Below are positions 24,401 to 36,950 of a DNA stretch of 64,000 nucleotides, in pieces; the stretch's first letter is position 1; each line of letters opens with the position of its first letter. The notes under the pieces are model-generated. The model searched no databases. It worked only from the letters and a program-made list of their open reading frames with translations, and had not been told where the DNA came from. Source of the stretch: Ceratotherium simum simum (lineage: Eukaryota > Chordata > Mammalia > Perissodactyla > Rhinocerotidae); assembly GCF_000283155.1 (NCBI RefSeq), contig NW_004454216.1, positions 1,158,859-1,222,858 of the forward strand, given 5' to 3'. The translations under genes were made by a program, and so were the position numbers.

Positions 24401-25015
24401 TGTAAATTGGTACAGCCACTATGGAAAACAGTGTGGAGATTTCTCAAAAAATTAAAAATATACCATATGATCCAGCAATTCTACATCTGGGTATTTATCC
24501 AAAGAAAATGAAAGCACTAATTTGGAAAGATATATGCACTCCTATGTTCATTGTAGCAATATTCACAATAGTCAAGACTTAGAAGCAACCTAAGTGCCCA
24601 TCAATGAATGAATGGATAAAGACAATGCAGTATATATATACAATGGAATATCATTCAGCCATAAAAAAGACAAAATTGTCCCATTTGTAACAACATGGAT
24701 GGACCTTGAGGGTATTATACTAAGTGAAATAGGTCAGAGAAAGACAATTATGGTATGACTTTACTCAAATGTGTAAGATAAACAAACATACCAATACGAA
24801 GAACAGCTTGGTGGTTACCAGAGAGGAAGGTGGCAGGGGGAGGGCAAAAGTGGTAAAGGGGAACCATGTGTATGGTTACAGATGGCAACTAGACTTTTGG
24901 TGGTGAACAAAATGCAGTTCATACAGAAGTTGAAATATAATGATGTACACTTGAAATTTATATAATATTATAAACTAATGTGACCTCAATAAAATAAAAT
25001 AAAATAAGTAGTTTC
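21430..25015 (+). mobile_element. L1, 5'-truncated, ORF2 plus 3' UTR, broken
   Basis: About 3.6 kb of forward L1 from the end of the EN domain to the A-rich tail (AATAAAATAAAATAAAATAA). ORF2 is broken into pieces. 22749-23051 reads [20 protein letters not shown] and [20 protein letters not shown], an RT core segment. Just after it the catalytic FADD-type motif is degraded to CVDN. 23774-24511 is an open ORF2 tail of 245 codons ending in the Cys-rich [20 protein letters not shown]. It cannot encode a working protein. Confidence 0.9.
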
Positions 25016-25700
25016 TAGCACATACACACACAAAAACAAATAAATAAATAAAATGTTTCTATACATCCACTGTATTTTGTTTTGTATACAGAATTCTCAT
25101 GTTATACTCAATAGTATTCCTAATTAGTTTTTATTTTTTAGGTGTGCAATTGCATTATCAAAAAGGAATTATAATTTTGAACTCTTTTTAAACTTTTAAA
25201 TGTCATGTTTCATTTCCAAGTCTAATTACATTGGAAAGTATTTTCAGGAAAATGTTAAATAACAATGATAACTGTTGACACCTCTGTCCTGTTTCTGAGC
25301 AACATCGTTATTAAGTATTTGATAGCATTGGGTTTAAGATCATGTATGTAGATGTGTGTGTGTGCATGTGTGTGTGTTTAGCTGAGGGCATTATGACTGA
25401 AGAATAAATATTTGAAACCATTACAATTTACTGTGAAAAAAAATATCAATGTCTGCAGCACCAGTGAAAACCAGCTACAACAAGGGCAATGTCATCACAG
25501 TGCTAATGTCAAGAGAAATAGGTACTAATCTAACCTCATTGGCTGTGGCCACCCTCCCTCTTGTCCCACCATTGCCCAATAATCTGAGTTTCAGACAAAG
25601 CCTACTATTGTAGTCTAGAAAATTTTGATTTGTAGAAAAATAATGAATCTAGATACAGTTTCTCAGTTTAGGAGACACAATGTGTAGGAAGGAAGGGGGC
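25015..25700. other. Intronic sequence, nothing firm
   Basis: Contains a short (TG)n run near 25355-25375. A possible L1 5' remnant lies near 25450-25700, but the call is weak. Confidence 0.4.
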
Positions 25701-28010
25701 AACAAGACTATATTCTATAGTATATACAACATAACATCTAGAATATCCATGATACACTCCAAATTATTAGACATATGAAGAAGCAGGAAAATGTGAGCCA
25801 TTCTTATGAACACAGACCAACTTCAAGGTGAAGCAGATATTGGTATTATCAGACAAACATTTATAGCAGCTATTATAGCTAAGTTCAATGTTCAAAGGAT
25901 AGGAAAGGAAAGGAAAATGATCATACTGAATGAAAAGAGGAAATCTCAGCAGAGAAATAGAAAACATAAAAAAGTAGCAACTCGAAAAAATACCTGAAAT
26001 AAAAAAATAACTTATGTGCTTAAAAGCTGAATGAAGACTGCAGAAAAAAAGAGCAGTTAAATTGATGACAGATCAATAGGATTTATCCAATTTGAAATTC
26101 AGAGAAAAAAATGATTGCCAAAAATAACCAACACAGGCTCAGAGACATGTAGGACAAAACCAAAAATTCTACCAAAATGGTAACTGGTGTCCCAGAAAGA
26201 GAAGAAAGACAGAAAATGGAGCAGAAAAACATATTTTAAGAAATAAAAGGCTGAAATTTTCCCAAATTTTGTAAAAGATATAAATTTATAAATTTAAGAA
26301 GCTCTGTAGCTCAGTAGAACCCTAAACAGAATAAACTTGAAGAAAACAAGCCTAGGCATATCATAATCAAGTTGCTGAAAATATAAGGTACAAAAAATTT
26401 TTGAAAGCAGCCAGAGAAAAACAATACACTATATATGGAGGAACCAAAAATCGAAATTCCACACATTTCTCATTCAGGAACTATGTAAGCCAGAAGACAG
26501 TGGAACAACACCTTTAAAGAGTTCAGCACCTTAAAAACAGCACGCGCGCGCACGCACACACACACACACACAGCATCAACCCACAAATCTACATCCAGCA
26601 AAAGTGTCCTTTAAGAATGAAAGCAAAAAAAGGAATTTTCAGATAAATGAAAGCTAAGTGAATTCATTTCCATTAGACCGGCACTCTACAAGAAATGCTA
26701 AATGATGTTCTTGTATCATCAGCAACAAGTGAAAAGCACTGAAAATTATAAATAAGACAAAATACAAAAGAATGTTTTTCCTTTTAGTTAAAAAAAAGCA
26801 AAAATTATAACAATATATTGTTTAGATATAATACATTTAGATATAATACATATGATAACTATTGCATAAAGGACAGTGGGTGAAAGTAAATAAATATATA
26901 TGGTTGTGAAATTTCTACTTATGTAAAGTGTTATAATGTTAACTCGAACAGACTCTGAAACATTAAGGAAGTATACTATAATTCCTAGAGCAACTGATTA
27001 AAAAAATATATGAAGATAAAATGCCTATATGTAATTAAAATGGAATTCTAATAAAAACTTTCAAATAATGCAAAAGAAGGAAAAAGGAGAGAAAAAAGGA
27101 ACGACAAAAAATTGATATGACCAACAGAAAACAAATAATAAATTTGTATACCTAAATCGAATCCTACCAGTAATTGTATTTAATATTAATGGACTAAACA
27201 CTCCAACTAAATGATATAAGACTGGATAAAAAAGCAAGACCCAACTACATGCTCTCTACAGGAGACATAATGGATGCCTAATAATAAAGCCTCAAAATAC
27301 ATGAAACAACAAACGACAGAATTAAAGTGAAAAGTAGACAATTCTACAATCATTGGGAAATTTTAACACCACTCTCTCAGAAATTGATAGCACTAGTCAT
27401 ATATTAGTAAAATTACAGAGGATCTGAGTAACATTATCAACCAACCACCTTGACATATTTGGTTTTTAAAGTATATAAAGCAGAAATGAACAGAATTGTA
27501 AGGAAAAATCCATAATAATAGAGATTTTAACTTACCTATCTCAGAATTCAAAAATCAAATAATAAAATCTTCACCAAGATTTAAACAATACAAAGTAAAA
27601 AACAATTTCAAGTTTGACCTTTGTGTAACAGTTAGAAAATGTACATTTTTCTCCAGCATACTTGGAACTTTCTGGTAATTGTGTACATCTAGTTATAAAG
27701 CAAATCTCAGTAAATTTTGTAGAATAGTATCGTGCCACATTCTCTGACTACAATTAATTTTAGAATCTATAATAAAAAATATTTTTAGAAATTAGAAAAC
27801 ATACATCTAAATAACTCATAGGTTAAAGGAGAATTATAATAGGAATTAGAAAATACCTCAAACTGAATATTAATGAAAATTACAAATTATTAATGATATT
27901 ACATATGAAAATTTGTAGGCTACAACTAGAGTGGTACTTATAGGAAATTTTTATTTTAGAAAATAAAAACAGCTGAAACCAAAGGGACCAAAATGAACCT
28001 GAAGAATGTA
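25700..28010 (+). mobile_element. Old L1/HAL1-type LINE, forward
   Basis: Forward L1M ORF1 region (ACTGGTGTCCCAGAAAGAGA, AGAAAAATATATTTTAAG-like text, ATATCATAATCAAGTTGCTG), the inter-ORF segment, then the start of ORF2 EN (AATATTAATGGACTAAACAC, CCAACTACATGCTCTCTACA). It is heavily mutated. A CG/CA alternating tract interrupts it at 26541-26572. Confidence 0.75.
26541..26572. repeat. (CG)n/(CA)n alternating tract
   Basis: CACGCGCGCGCACGCACACA followed by CACACACACACA: about 32 bp of uninterrupted purine-pyrimidine alternation inside the old L1. It is a candidate Z-DNA-forming microsatellite with unusual CpG density for this AT-rich region. Confidence 0.9.
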
Positions 28011-29427
28011 GGTAAATATGACTAGGGATGCCTCTATTGTCAAAATCACTGACATTTGCTTAACTATGTCATGGTGAGGCAGCAGGAATTTAATCTGATC
28101 TATATGTTATGAGAGACACAGATGCTGATGTTTTCAACAACCTGCGAACAGAACTTCATCTCTTCCAACAGGAAAAGAGAATTATAGAAAACAACCCAAA
28201 TCGATAAAATAAATATGGATATGCTAGAACACATGAAAGTATCAAATACCCAATCAAGCCAGAAAGAACTTGTATATAAATTGGCTGTTGAGAAGAATAG
28301 AAGTAAATAGAAAATTTATGAATAAATTATATTACACACTTGCAAATAATTGCAAATAAAAGGCATCAGGATTTTTTTGGGGGGGGGGCAGGAAGGGAAC
28401 CCACCGTAGAAACAAATAATTAAACCCAAGTGGGATGTATAGCAAACACCTACTCAAAGTTTCCATAATGGCAATCTTTAAATAAAGTATGTCTGAGTAA
28501 GTGTCTAAATGTAAAGTAATCTATAAGTAAAGCTGCTAGGTTAAACATTGTAATAATTTAATCACTTTCAGATGAAGCATGCAACTACGATACAAAAAAG
28601 GGCAGATCGATACAAGATGGAATAATTCCATCTTGTGATTTATGGGTCACTCATTATAAAAAACGTATCACCACTATTTTCTAAATGTGACACTATAATA
28701 AATGCTCAGAAAGTATAAAATAGAATGTGTTTGATTAACTGCTAGGTTTTGACCTCTCTGTTCTTACAAACAACCAACGGTGTGAGATAAACATGAAACT
28801 CAGATCATCACCAATATTCTCGGAAATAATATGGTCATCTGAATAAAAGATATGCATACATTTGAAATTTTTATTCTGCCCAATTAGGTAGACAGGTCCT
28901 ACATAAATCCTAAATAATTCCTTTCAACGAGGAAGATGATAAGATAGATACAACCTATGATAAAAACCACAGTTCTCATAATTTAGTGGAATCAAATGGT
29001 AAAAATAGAAATAATTGAGAGAATCTAGAAAACAACAGACTATAAAGCAGCATAGGAATTAGGTCTGACAGTCAGATCTATATAGTGCCGTTCTCTCACT
29101 AGCTCCTTGACCTTTAAAACTGGCCAAATTTCCTATATTATCTCCTCTGCTTCAGATACATAAACCATCCATTATCCAACTTTTGGTCAGGAAAGTCTTT
29201 ATATAAGTATCACTTACATAGTAGGAAAGTGGATAGACAGGAAGAAGGGAAGTACAGAAAGTCTGGGGACATAATGTGGGGATCCAAAGGAGGTATAAAA
29301 AGTATTGAGAATCAGACACGATGTCCTATCACCTCTTTCTACCAAACACACTGATACCACCTCTCCTTCTTTAAGTCAAGGCACTGTATCTCCAGAGTTT
29401 TATTTCTTTTGAAAGCATACATCTTAC
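28010..29427. other. Intronic sequence with a G-run and a short palindrome
   Basis: No repeat family recognised. A T7G10 tract lies near 28374-28390. A perfect 10-bp inverted repeat with a 3-base loop (CAAGATGGAA-TAA-TTCCATCTTG) is at 28613-28635. Sequence after about 29100 leads up to exon 29428-29551. Confidence 0.5.
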
Positions 29428-29551
29428 CATGTGGAATTGTGGTCTGGAAAGGACGACTTGGGCTTTTCAGGTTCCATAAAGTCAAGCTACCATCTGAATG
29501 GCTGCACATGAACTGTTTGCCCTCATGATGCCAATCAATTGAATGAATAGC
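29428..29551 (-). CDS. STXBP5L: STXBP5L internal exon (WD40 blade)
   Basis: A 124-bp exon of 41 codons plus one base. The acceptor is TTTCATTAG and the donor GTAAGAT. The translation starts AIHSIDWHHEGKQFMCSHSD and continues GSLTLWNLKSPSRPFQTTIP then HG. It contains a complete blade core: HSIDWHHEGKQF, the HSDG turn and SLTLWNL. The residues HSIDW, FMCSHSDGSLTLWNL and SPSRPFQ distinguish tomosyn-2 from tomosyn-1. This was the most diagnostic exon for naming the gene. The single base left at the end is completed by GA from exon 13659-13737 to give Gly. Confidence 0.96.
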
Positions 29552-29959
29552 CTAATGAAATAACATTTAGAAACAAGTAGAAGAAAAGTCGATATGTTAC
29601 ATCATTTTATATTCCAAAGGAAAAATATTCTGACATAAAATTATTACAGCGATAACACTTAAGAAATATATGTAATTTTTCTGACCCAGATCATATCATC
29701 TTTGGCTTCAACTGTCTACAGCCTTTATAAAAGGCTACAAAAACTCATCTCCTGAGATAAAGAAAAGTTAAGTAAATGTCATAGTATCAACAGAGCCCAG
29801 AATTTTTGGTTGTAAAGTCTATGTCCTCCCTATAACCTATAATGCTTCTTCGAAAAATTATTTACGTAGAAGTAAAAGCAAGGTTATCAGAAGATAATTT
29901 CTGGTAAAGTAGAGGCCTAGTTACACTTAAAGCAGGCAATTTAAAAAAAATAATTTACA

Positions 29960-30165
29960 TAAAAGCTACCATCTGAGGGCTTACTATCTGCCTGATCCCA
30001 CGGTAAGCACTTTATGTACATGATCTCATTTAATCCTATAAAACAGGTATTATTTTTTCTAATTTACACATAGAGAGATTGAGATACTTGCTCAGGTCAC
30101 ACAACTCAAAGCGAAGGTCTATCTAACTACAAAACCCAATTTTCTTTACCATATTGCCTCTAACA
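29960..30165 (-). mobile_element. MIR SINE
   Basis: Reverse MIR. GGGCTTACTATCTGCCTGAT is followed by GATCTCATTTAATCCTATAA, a decayed CATAGAGAGATTGAGATAC block and AGGTCACACAACTCAAAGCG. 29552-29960 has nothing recognised. 30285-30360 resembles a forward L2/MIR terminus. Confidence 0.75.
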
Positions 30166-30580
30166 TATACCATTTAAATTGATTTAAAGCAAGAAGGGTT
30201 TAAAAATTTTTTATATTTACAGATTCACTCTCTAGACATGAATTAGACAAAATTAAAGTGTAATTATTCCATTTTCCAAAATTGTTTTATTCCCAGTGGT
30301 AGCACAGTGTCTTGCATAAAGCAGGTACCCAGTAAAATATCTGTTGACTGAATAAGTAATGTCATCACATATTTCCACACTCTCGGTATTCTTCCTAAAT
30401 TAATAAAGTATATATGGAACTTGGGTAATGTGCTAAGCACAATGAGAGAAGCTCTAGTAGTCATAAAAGCTGAACAGATGTATACAACATGAGATTTTCC
30501 TTAAAGGAACTTAAAAAACTGCAAGATAGGGAAGATTGACATAAAAGCATATTAATAATACTTATGGTTTGGAACGTTTT

Positions 30581-30825
30581 GTGTGTGTGTGTGAGAGGAA
30601 GATTAGCCCTGAGCTAACATCCATTGCCAATCCTCTTCTCTTTGCTGAGGAAGATTGGCCCTGGGCTAACATCCATGCCCATCTTCCTCTACTTTATATG
30701 GGATGCAGCCACAGCATGGCTTGACTAGCGGTGGGTCAGTCCGCGCCTGGGATCCGAACCGCTAGCCCTGGGCCACTGAAGCAGAGTGTGCGAACTTAAC
30801 CACTATGCCACCGGGCCGGACCCCA
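30581..30825 (-). mobile_element. ERE SINE, full length, with TSD
   Basis: Reverse ERE with the tail repeat (GAGGAAGATTAGCCCTGAGC and again GAGGAAGATTGGCCCTGGGC) and the head CACTATGCCACCGGGCCGGA. It is flanked by GTTTGGAACGTTTT (30567-30580) and GTTTGGAACTTTTA (30826-30839), a target duplication with one clear mismatch. A (TG)n run lies at the left end. Confidence 0.93.
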
Positions 30826-30847
30826 GTTTGGAACTTTTAACATTTAG

Positions 30848-30985
30848 TTATATATATATACATATATGTATATATATATACACACACACACAAAAGTTAT
30901 GTATTTATACTACATACTAAAATATAGATATAGATATAGAGACAGACATAGATATAGATATATACACATATACATGAAACTAACT
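30848..30985. repeat. AT/CA and ATAGAT microsatellite cluster
   Basis: Compound low-complexity DNA: TATATATATACATATATGTA, then (TA)n(CA)n, then several ATAGAT-type repeats to about 30965. It lies just beyond the right flank of the ERE. Confidence 0.85.
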
Positions 30986-32100
30986 TATTGTTTGGAACTT
31001 CCAAACAGTAAGTATTATTAGAGTTATAGATAACTGATGGCTAGAGTAATCATTAGACATATAATAAAGGAAATAGGATATGAGCTGTACCTCAAGAGAA
31101 GTAAGATTTGATTAAGTGGAAGAGATAATATGAAACCCTGGACTTATGTTTTCTCTCACTCTTGCCTTCATTACCAGGCAGAGATGACTTCTTTTTCGCC
31201 AGGGTTCAGTAGAGGCAGTTAGAGGGAAAAAAGTCTCCTTTGTCTTTTCCTCTGCCTATTTCTTCTCACTTTTGTGAGAAGGGAAATGGCTCAAGGGAAA
31301 TGTCATTTCTCCTTGCCTCCTCTATGGTTAACTTGGATGAAACTCAATTTCAAGTTCTCTCAGACTGCTTTGCTACAAATTGTGGGGGCAGAGAAAGCAT
31401 CCCCAGCCCTAATTCTTCTTCCTATCCCATTGAATTTCTACCTACTGATGAAGACAGACATAAAAATAATAGCTACAACATAAAACTGAACTATGTGAGT
31501 ACTATAAAAGAAGTACATTTATTTTACTGAAGAGTAGGCATGTAAAACCAACTTCTCAGGGAAGAGGATGTCAAATAGTGCATTACTGAAGAGTTGGCAT
31601 TCGAACCGACTTAATGGGTAAATATTCAATTTCTATTTATTTGATTATACCCTACTCTTTTCTTAAAAAAGGACTTTAAGAGTTTACTGAAAAAGATACA
31701 TATAATACAACTAATTCAAGAATTTTGAAAAATAGAAAACATAATATGGAAGATAAAACACTAGCCAGTTTGGTCAATTCAGTGGCTGTGACTAAGTTTC
31801 CTAAAAACAAAAAAGAAAAAGGAAACCCAAAAAGCTAGGCAACAATCTGAAAAAGGAAAAACAGCAGTTACTCAAGGAATTAAAAAGGTTATCTTCATGT
31901 CAAACTCCGAGAGATTATTTAAGAAATATTGATGTAATGAAAAATTTCACAGTTAATGTGGAAGTAAAATTCTTATAGTTATTTCTGAAAATGATCTTGG
32001 ATTTACAAAACAAAACTCTCAATTCATCAATGCCTATTCATCAATGGGCTAGTTTGATAGTCCAAATAGCTTTACAGTTGCTAAAGAACTAATGGAATTT
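30985..32100. other. Intronic sequence, nothing recognised
   Basis: No confident repeat or exon. Two overlapping 69-96 codon frames near 31240-31530 lack any recognisable domain and look like chance. Confidence 0.5.
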
Positions 32101-33320
32101 TGATATGCAGAAGAGGAAAGAAGGGAGGTCACAATAAGGAATTAGCAGGAGCAAAGGCTTGGAGGTGGGAAATAAATGGTATGTTTAGGAGATAGTAATA
32201 TGTCTGAAATGTAAGGAGTATATAGAAGGATGCAGTAAATTAAACTAAAGGGAAAAGATAGCAGCAGGGCCTTAAACATCATGTCAAGGAATAAAGACTT
32301 TGTATTGACAATTGGGAGCCGTTCAAAGGTTCTGAGGTAGAGAATTCCATGATCTGACTATGTCTTAAAATGATTATTTTATTAGTGAAAGATATACTGA
32401 AAAAGTAAGATATGTGATTAGTTAAAGGCTATTATAGTCTTCCAGGCAAAAGATAACCTAAACTAGGGCATTGAATGTAGGAATGAAAAAAGAGGGGAAA
32501 TAAATGAGACAATACATATAAAAATATAATCAAGAATACTACAAAACTGGGGGCTTAAGCTGTTAAGTGTGCGCACTCCGCTTCTGCGGCCGGGGTTCCG
32601 TGGGTTCAGATCCCGGGTGCGTACCGACTCACCGCTTGTCAAGCTATGCTGTGGCAGCTTCCCATATAAAGTAGAGGAAGATGGGCACAGATGTTAGCTC
32701 AGGGCCAATCTTCCTTAGCAAAAAAACAAAAACAAAACAGGAAGATCAGCATTGGATGTTAGCTCAGGGTTGATCTTCCTCACCAAAAAAAAAAAAAGAA
32801 TACTACAAAACTGATTACATATGATACTTGAAGAAGAAGAAAGGGTCAAATATGACTCTGAGGGTTCTAAACTGAAATAACTAATGAAAACTTAATTTAA
32901 AAAGAGAACATAGAAAAAAGTTCAGGTCTTTAAATATAAATTCAGTGCCACTGGGCTATTTCTGGACTTATCTAACAAGTAGATATTTGGATGTAGAGCT
33001 CAGGAGAGAGGTAAGGGTTAGACATATACATATAGATTTTAAATTTATTAGTATAAAGGTAATATTTGAATTGATGGGAGTGGATATGAACATATATGTC
33101 AATTAGAGGAGAAATGAAGAGGGTGAAGACATAGAATCCTGAAGAGTATCTTTAAGGAAGGATTCAGTAATGGAGACAGGAGCAGTAAAAAAAATGAGGT
33201 AGTAAGACACAGACAAGGGAAGAAACCATTTTAAGAGGGAGGGGCTGATGTCAAGCCACAGGTTTAGTGAGGAACTTAAAAGACTAAGAAGGAGTCGCTG
33301 TGTGTATTAATGAGGAGATC
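32100..33320 (-). mobile_element. L2 LINE fragment, antisense, split by an ERE
   Basis: Reverse-complement L2. AGGCTTGGAGGTGGGAAATA, CAGCAGGGCCTTAAACATCA, CAATTGGGAGCCGTTCAAAG and CCATGATCTGACTATGTCTT match the L2 segment that reads CAAGGCCCTG...CATGATCTG on the other strand. Beyond the ERE, ATGTAGAGCTCAGGAGAGAG continues the same element. Confidence 0.7.
32550..32795 (+). mobile_element. ERE SINE with perfect 18-bp TSD
   Basis: Forward ERE inserted in L2. AAGAATACTACAAAACTG is repeated at 32532-32549 and 32796-32813. The B-box region GGGTTCAGATCCCGGGTGCG is clear. The first part of the head is shortened to GGGGCTTAAGCTGTTAAGTG, so the A-box side is abnormal. The tail has two A-rich runs and the GGAAGATCAGCATTGGATGT repeat. 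Confidence 0.95.
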
Positions 33321-35063
33321 ACTGATGACTTATGAAAAACCATTTCAGATAAGTATTACAGATGGTTTCTCAATATGAGAGATAAAGTGCTGAGGAAAGT
33401 TTGAAAAGTTTGGCAGTAAAATGAAGTACATAATTATTTCTATTAAAATGATAGGACATATAATTGTGCATTAAGATAAATAGATGATAGATTTATACAT
33501 ATATATTATATAAATCAATATTTAAAATGACTTCTAGGTATAAAGTAGATGTAGTATAGTACTCTACTGACTTGAACATTGTTAATCCTTATTTAAACAA
33601 TTCATTGCAAAATTACTTTTGCTCAAATTTAAGGTTAGAAACTTTCCTTCTACACTTTTTAAGGCCATAGGAAAACTAGTTGATTCATCATTTTCCTCTG
33701 GATTTCCTTTTTAGCTAGTCTGCTCTAGTTCCAACTGGCTAAATACCCAGATGGTATTTGGACTCCTATCTAGCTGCTAGTCTTTAGAGAGGAAGCAATC
33801 TCCATCCTCATCTTTGTATTTTGTGTATTTAACAAAAGGAAAATCCGAGCTTAGCTGCCTAGGACCCTCTTTCCTTATGATTCAAGATACCCTGGAAGTT
33901 GATCATAAAGAGCACCATTGTATGACATCACTTGCCACAGTATTTTTCATCAATCATGACCAAATTACCCAGTTGCTATAATATTTACCTCTGAACTCTT
34001 TGTGACTATGAGAACTATCTTATAGATACCGAAAAATATTAGTTTGCCAGAACCACTAACAAACGAATTTGCGGGGAGCGGGGCAGTGAGATAGCTGAAG
34101 GCTTATATCTTTAAGCACCAAACTTAAAAACTTAACTATTATGAGAAGATGAGAGGGAGCACAAAAATGAAGTGTTTTAAAAGAAATGTTTTTGTTTGTT
34201 TTTAAAATTTCTTTCTCTATTTATTTCAGTGTTGCCTTAAATTCTTCAACACTTTTCCCATATAAGTGTGGGTGATACCAAACAGTGATTTTTGACCTGT
34301 ATTTTCCTCCTCTTTCTCCTCACTCTACCATTTTTAAAATTTAATTGAGAGCATAGATGATAATCACCTTTATTTATTTCCACAGCTACAAGAAATAATT
34401 CCACTTTCTCATCTTTTGCCCCAGCCTCCCTATCTTTACACTAGCATCTTCTGAAGGGGAAGTAATTAATGGCCTAGAATCAATCTTTGAACAACGGAAG
34501 TAATCAATTCAGAGACTATTCCTTGATAAATAGAAGTTAACTGTTTTCTCTAAATAAAAACCTAATCAAGTCTCAACTATGTACAATAAACTTACTTCAA
34601 GATCTTACTGAGTCTTACCAAGTATTACTATTTACAAAATCTCTCTTTATTCTAAGAAGAAAGTATTAGAAGATAAGGCCTTTCAAACTGACCACTTAAA
34701 CTTTCTGCCACAGAAAAAGAATTTTCAAAGAAAGGTGTGAATAGTGTCTTTAGAGACCTTAAGGGCAATGAGGCAAGACATAAGCATGGAGCCTAAAGGA
34801 AGGAAAAGGATAGGTAATAAGCCCCAGTCGCCAACGTATATAAGATGTCACAAAGAGCCAAAATAGCAGTCAAGGCAGAATTCCCACTCAGGAGAACAAC
34901 CCAGAGTTGGAAATTGTGAATACCAATAGGCAGTGTGAGACACTGGGTCAGAACCAGGCAGTTGTCCAATGATAAAAATATTGGTAATGTACAAAGCTTA
35001 AATGTAGAAAGCAGGAATGAAGTCACAAGACTCTTTTCATATATTTCAGTGGAAATCACTTAC
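33320..35063. other. Intronic sequence, nothing recognised
   Basis: AT-rich intron downstream of exon 35064-35147. No confident repeat. An 88-codon minus-strand frame near 34793-35059 shows no domain. Confidence 0.5.
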
Positions 35064-35147
35064 CTCATCATAATAAACTCTCAGTTCTGCTCTTTTAGAT
35101 TTCAAGTCCCAGAATACTACAGTACCATTTTCATAACCTATTAGCAG
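35064..35147 (-). CDS. STXBP5L: STXBP5L internal exon (WD40 blade)
   Basis: An 84-bp exon, exactly 28 codons in phase 0-0. The acceptor is TGTTTTCCAG and the donor GTAAGTG. It reads LLIGYENGTVVFWDLKSKRA followed by ELRVYYDE. The TVVFWDLKS segment is a classic WD blade strand ending in W-D. YENGTVVFW and KRAELRVYYDE are the tomosyn-2 choices; tomosyn-1 has FESGTVVLW and a different end, as remembered. Because both phases are 0, skipping this exon would keep the frame and remove 28 residues of the propeller. Confidence 0.95.
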
Positions 35148-36950
35148 CTGGAAAACATTAGAACAATCATTTTTGTAATATTAAAATTAATTTTAACTTG
35201 CTCCAAGTAAAATTTAATGTTAATACAATAAAGTAAAATCATACTGAATAACACAACTTTATTTAGAATTCTAATTTTTCCAGAACTTGAATGTAGGTTT
35301 CCTACATTTAGAAAACTGGCAAATAAACTCTACTTCAATATTTACCAATGAAATCTGCCTTATTCCAAAGAGAAATTTAGGAAACATGTAAATATATATG
35401 ATACAACATAAAAATAAATTAAAAATTGGAACCAAAGAAAAATGGGATCGAAAATGAAAATGAAATAAAGGATAAAACGGGATAAGTTTAACAAACAATG
35501 TATATACAATTCAGGTGCATGCACATGAAAAATGGGGCCATAAATTTGGCTTCAAATTTCTCTTTATCAAATCCTATTTTCTCTTTGACTCATGTCAATA
35601 TTTTAAACTGATGATTTATGAACCCTCAGAAGTTCACAAAGGTATTCTAGAGATTCATATCATTAAAAATCGTTGATATTTATGTATAAATCAATAAGAC
35701 AATTAACAAAATACATATTCTTCATTTTAAAACAGCAGTATTTGAGAACAGATGATTATTAGATGATCATTCAAGACTCAGTCATTCAGCTAAACACTGA
35801 AGCTGCACTGATGATTTTTACTATAATACAATTCTGAGTTAGATCTATAGTTACATTTTGTCAAATTTAATCTATCACTGGTTAAAAAAAACAAGAAGAA
35901 TAAAAATAGGCCAATGTTCAATAATGATAATATTTCCCATGAATTTGCCTTAAGATGATTTTCTTGAAATCCATTAGCAGTATTTCTTTGATGAAAATTT
36001 TTATACAGTACATAATGATGTTTCAATAATTCCAAAAACCAATGATAAAAACAGAAAATATAGTGGTGGTTATAAGCTACTCCTACACAGCATCCTGAGA
36101 TCTAATCACTTACCTCAACATTTTATAAAGGAACAGAAAAAATAACAAAAATAAACCAGCTAGTAGTTTTAACAGAAAACAAAATTTCAAATATCAGGTC
36201 ATGAAAGAAACGTATACTTATTTTTGAAGCTATAACATATAGTTAAATGTTTTATTTTTAAACTACACACAATAAATTTTAAAATTGATTTAACAAAAAA
36301 TTTGAGCTTCTTTACATACCAAATTAAAATAAATGGCATAATGATTTGCTAAATTTAAAAAGTCAAAATTAAGTGTGAGCTTAAAGAATATTTCTTAAAA
36401 TCAAATTTATATGAAGTCATATATACTGTACTAAGATGTGTTTTAACTTCAAATCAACTCTTTTTAATACCAGACATAATGATGAATTATAAAACCATTC
36501 TTGTGGAGTGTATGAGAAAAAATTTCTATGGCGTGTATGGAAAGGAGATTTGTAACTCTAAAAAGTTTCGAAAATCCAACTTAAGCAAGAAAATGAATAA
36601 CATAACCTTTCAAAATTTGAGCCCCAAGATGTAGTGAAATAATATTCTAAAATGCTATTACATTTTTCATAGTAAACAACTGAAAGATAGAAGTTGTTTG
36701 GTTTATAAAACATTACTAGAAATAGCCTCAGTAATCACAAAATATAAAATACTGAATCTCAAAATGTCATAAATTACTGAGATAACTATACAATATTATG
36801 ATATAGGAAATATGAAAAGATATTAGAATCACTTAGAGAATTGAGAAAGAGAAAAGCAGCCCCTGACATCCAGGAGACATCAGACAAGGTCACTCTCTGA
36901 CCATGATGAATCAAGATTAAAAACAAGAACACTCTGCAATCATGTCTGAC
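35148..36950. other. Intronic sequence, nothing recognised
   Basis: Start (at the 3' side) of the 19.3 kb intron. Very AT-rich with no confident element. Confidence 0.5.

Noticed and set aside
23774..24511. 245-codon ORF, the longest in the window, as a gene
   Set aside because: Its content ([20 protein letters not shown], the Cys-rich CWRGCGEKG tail) is the C-terminal part of L1 ORF2. The RT upstream is broken, including its FADD-type motif.
25355..25378. Repeated short motifs considered as a CRISPR-like array
   Set aside because: This and similar tracts (30848-30985, 63559-63600) are simple microsatellites in mammalian DNA with no repeat-spacer structure.
31240..31530. 96-codon ORF as a small gene or extra STXBP5L exon
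   Set aside because: It is on the plus strand, has no recognisable domain, and the minus-strand exon chain is already continuous in phase between 35064 and 29551.
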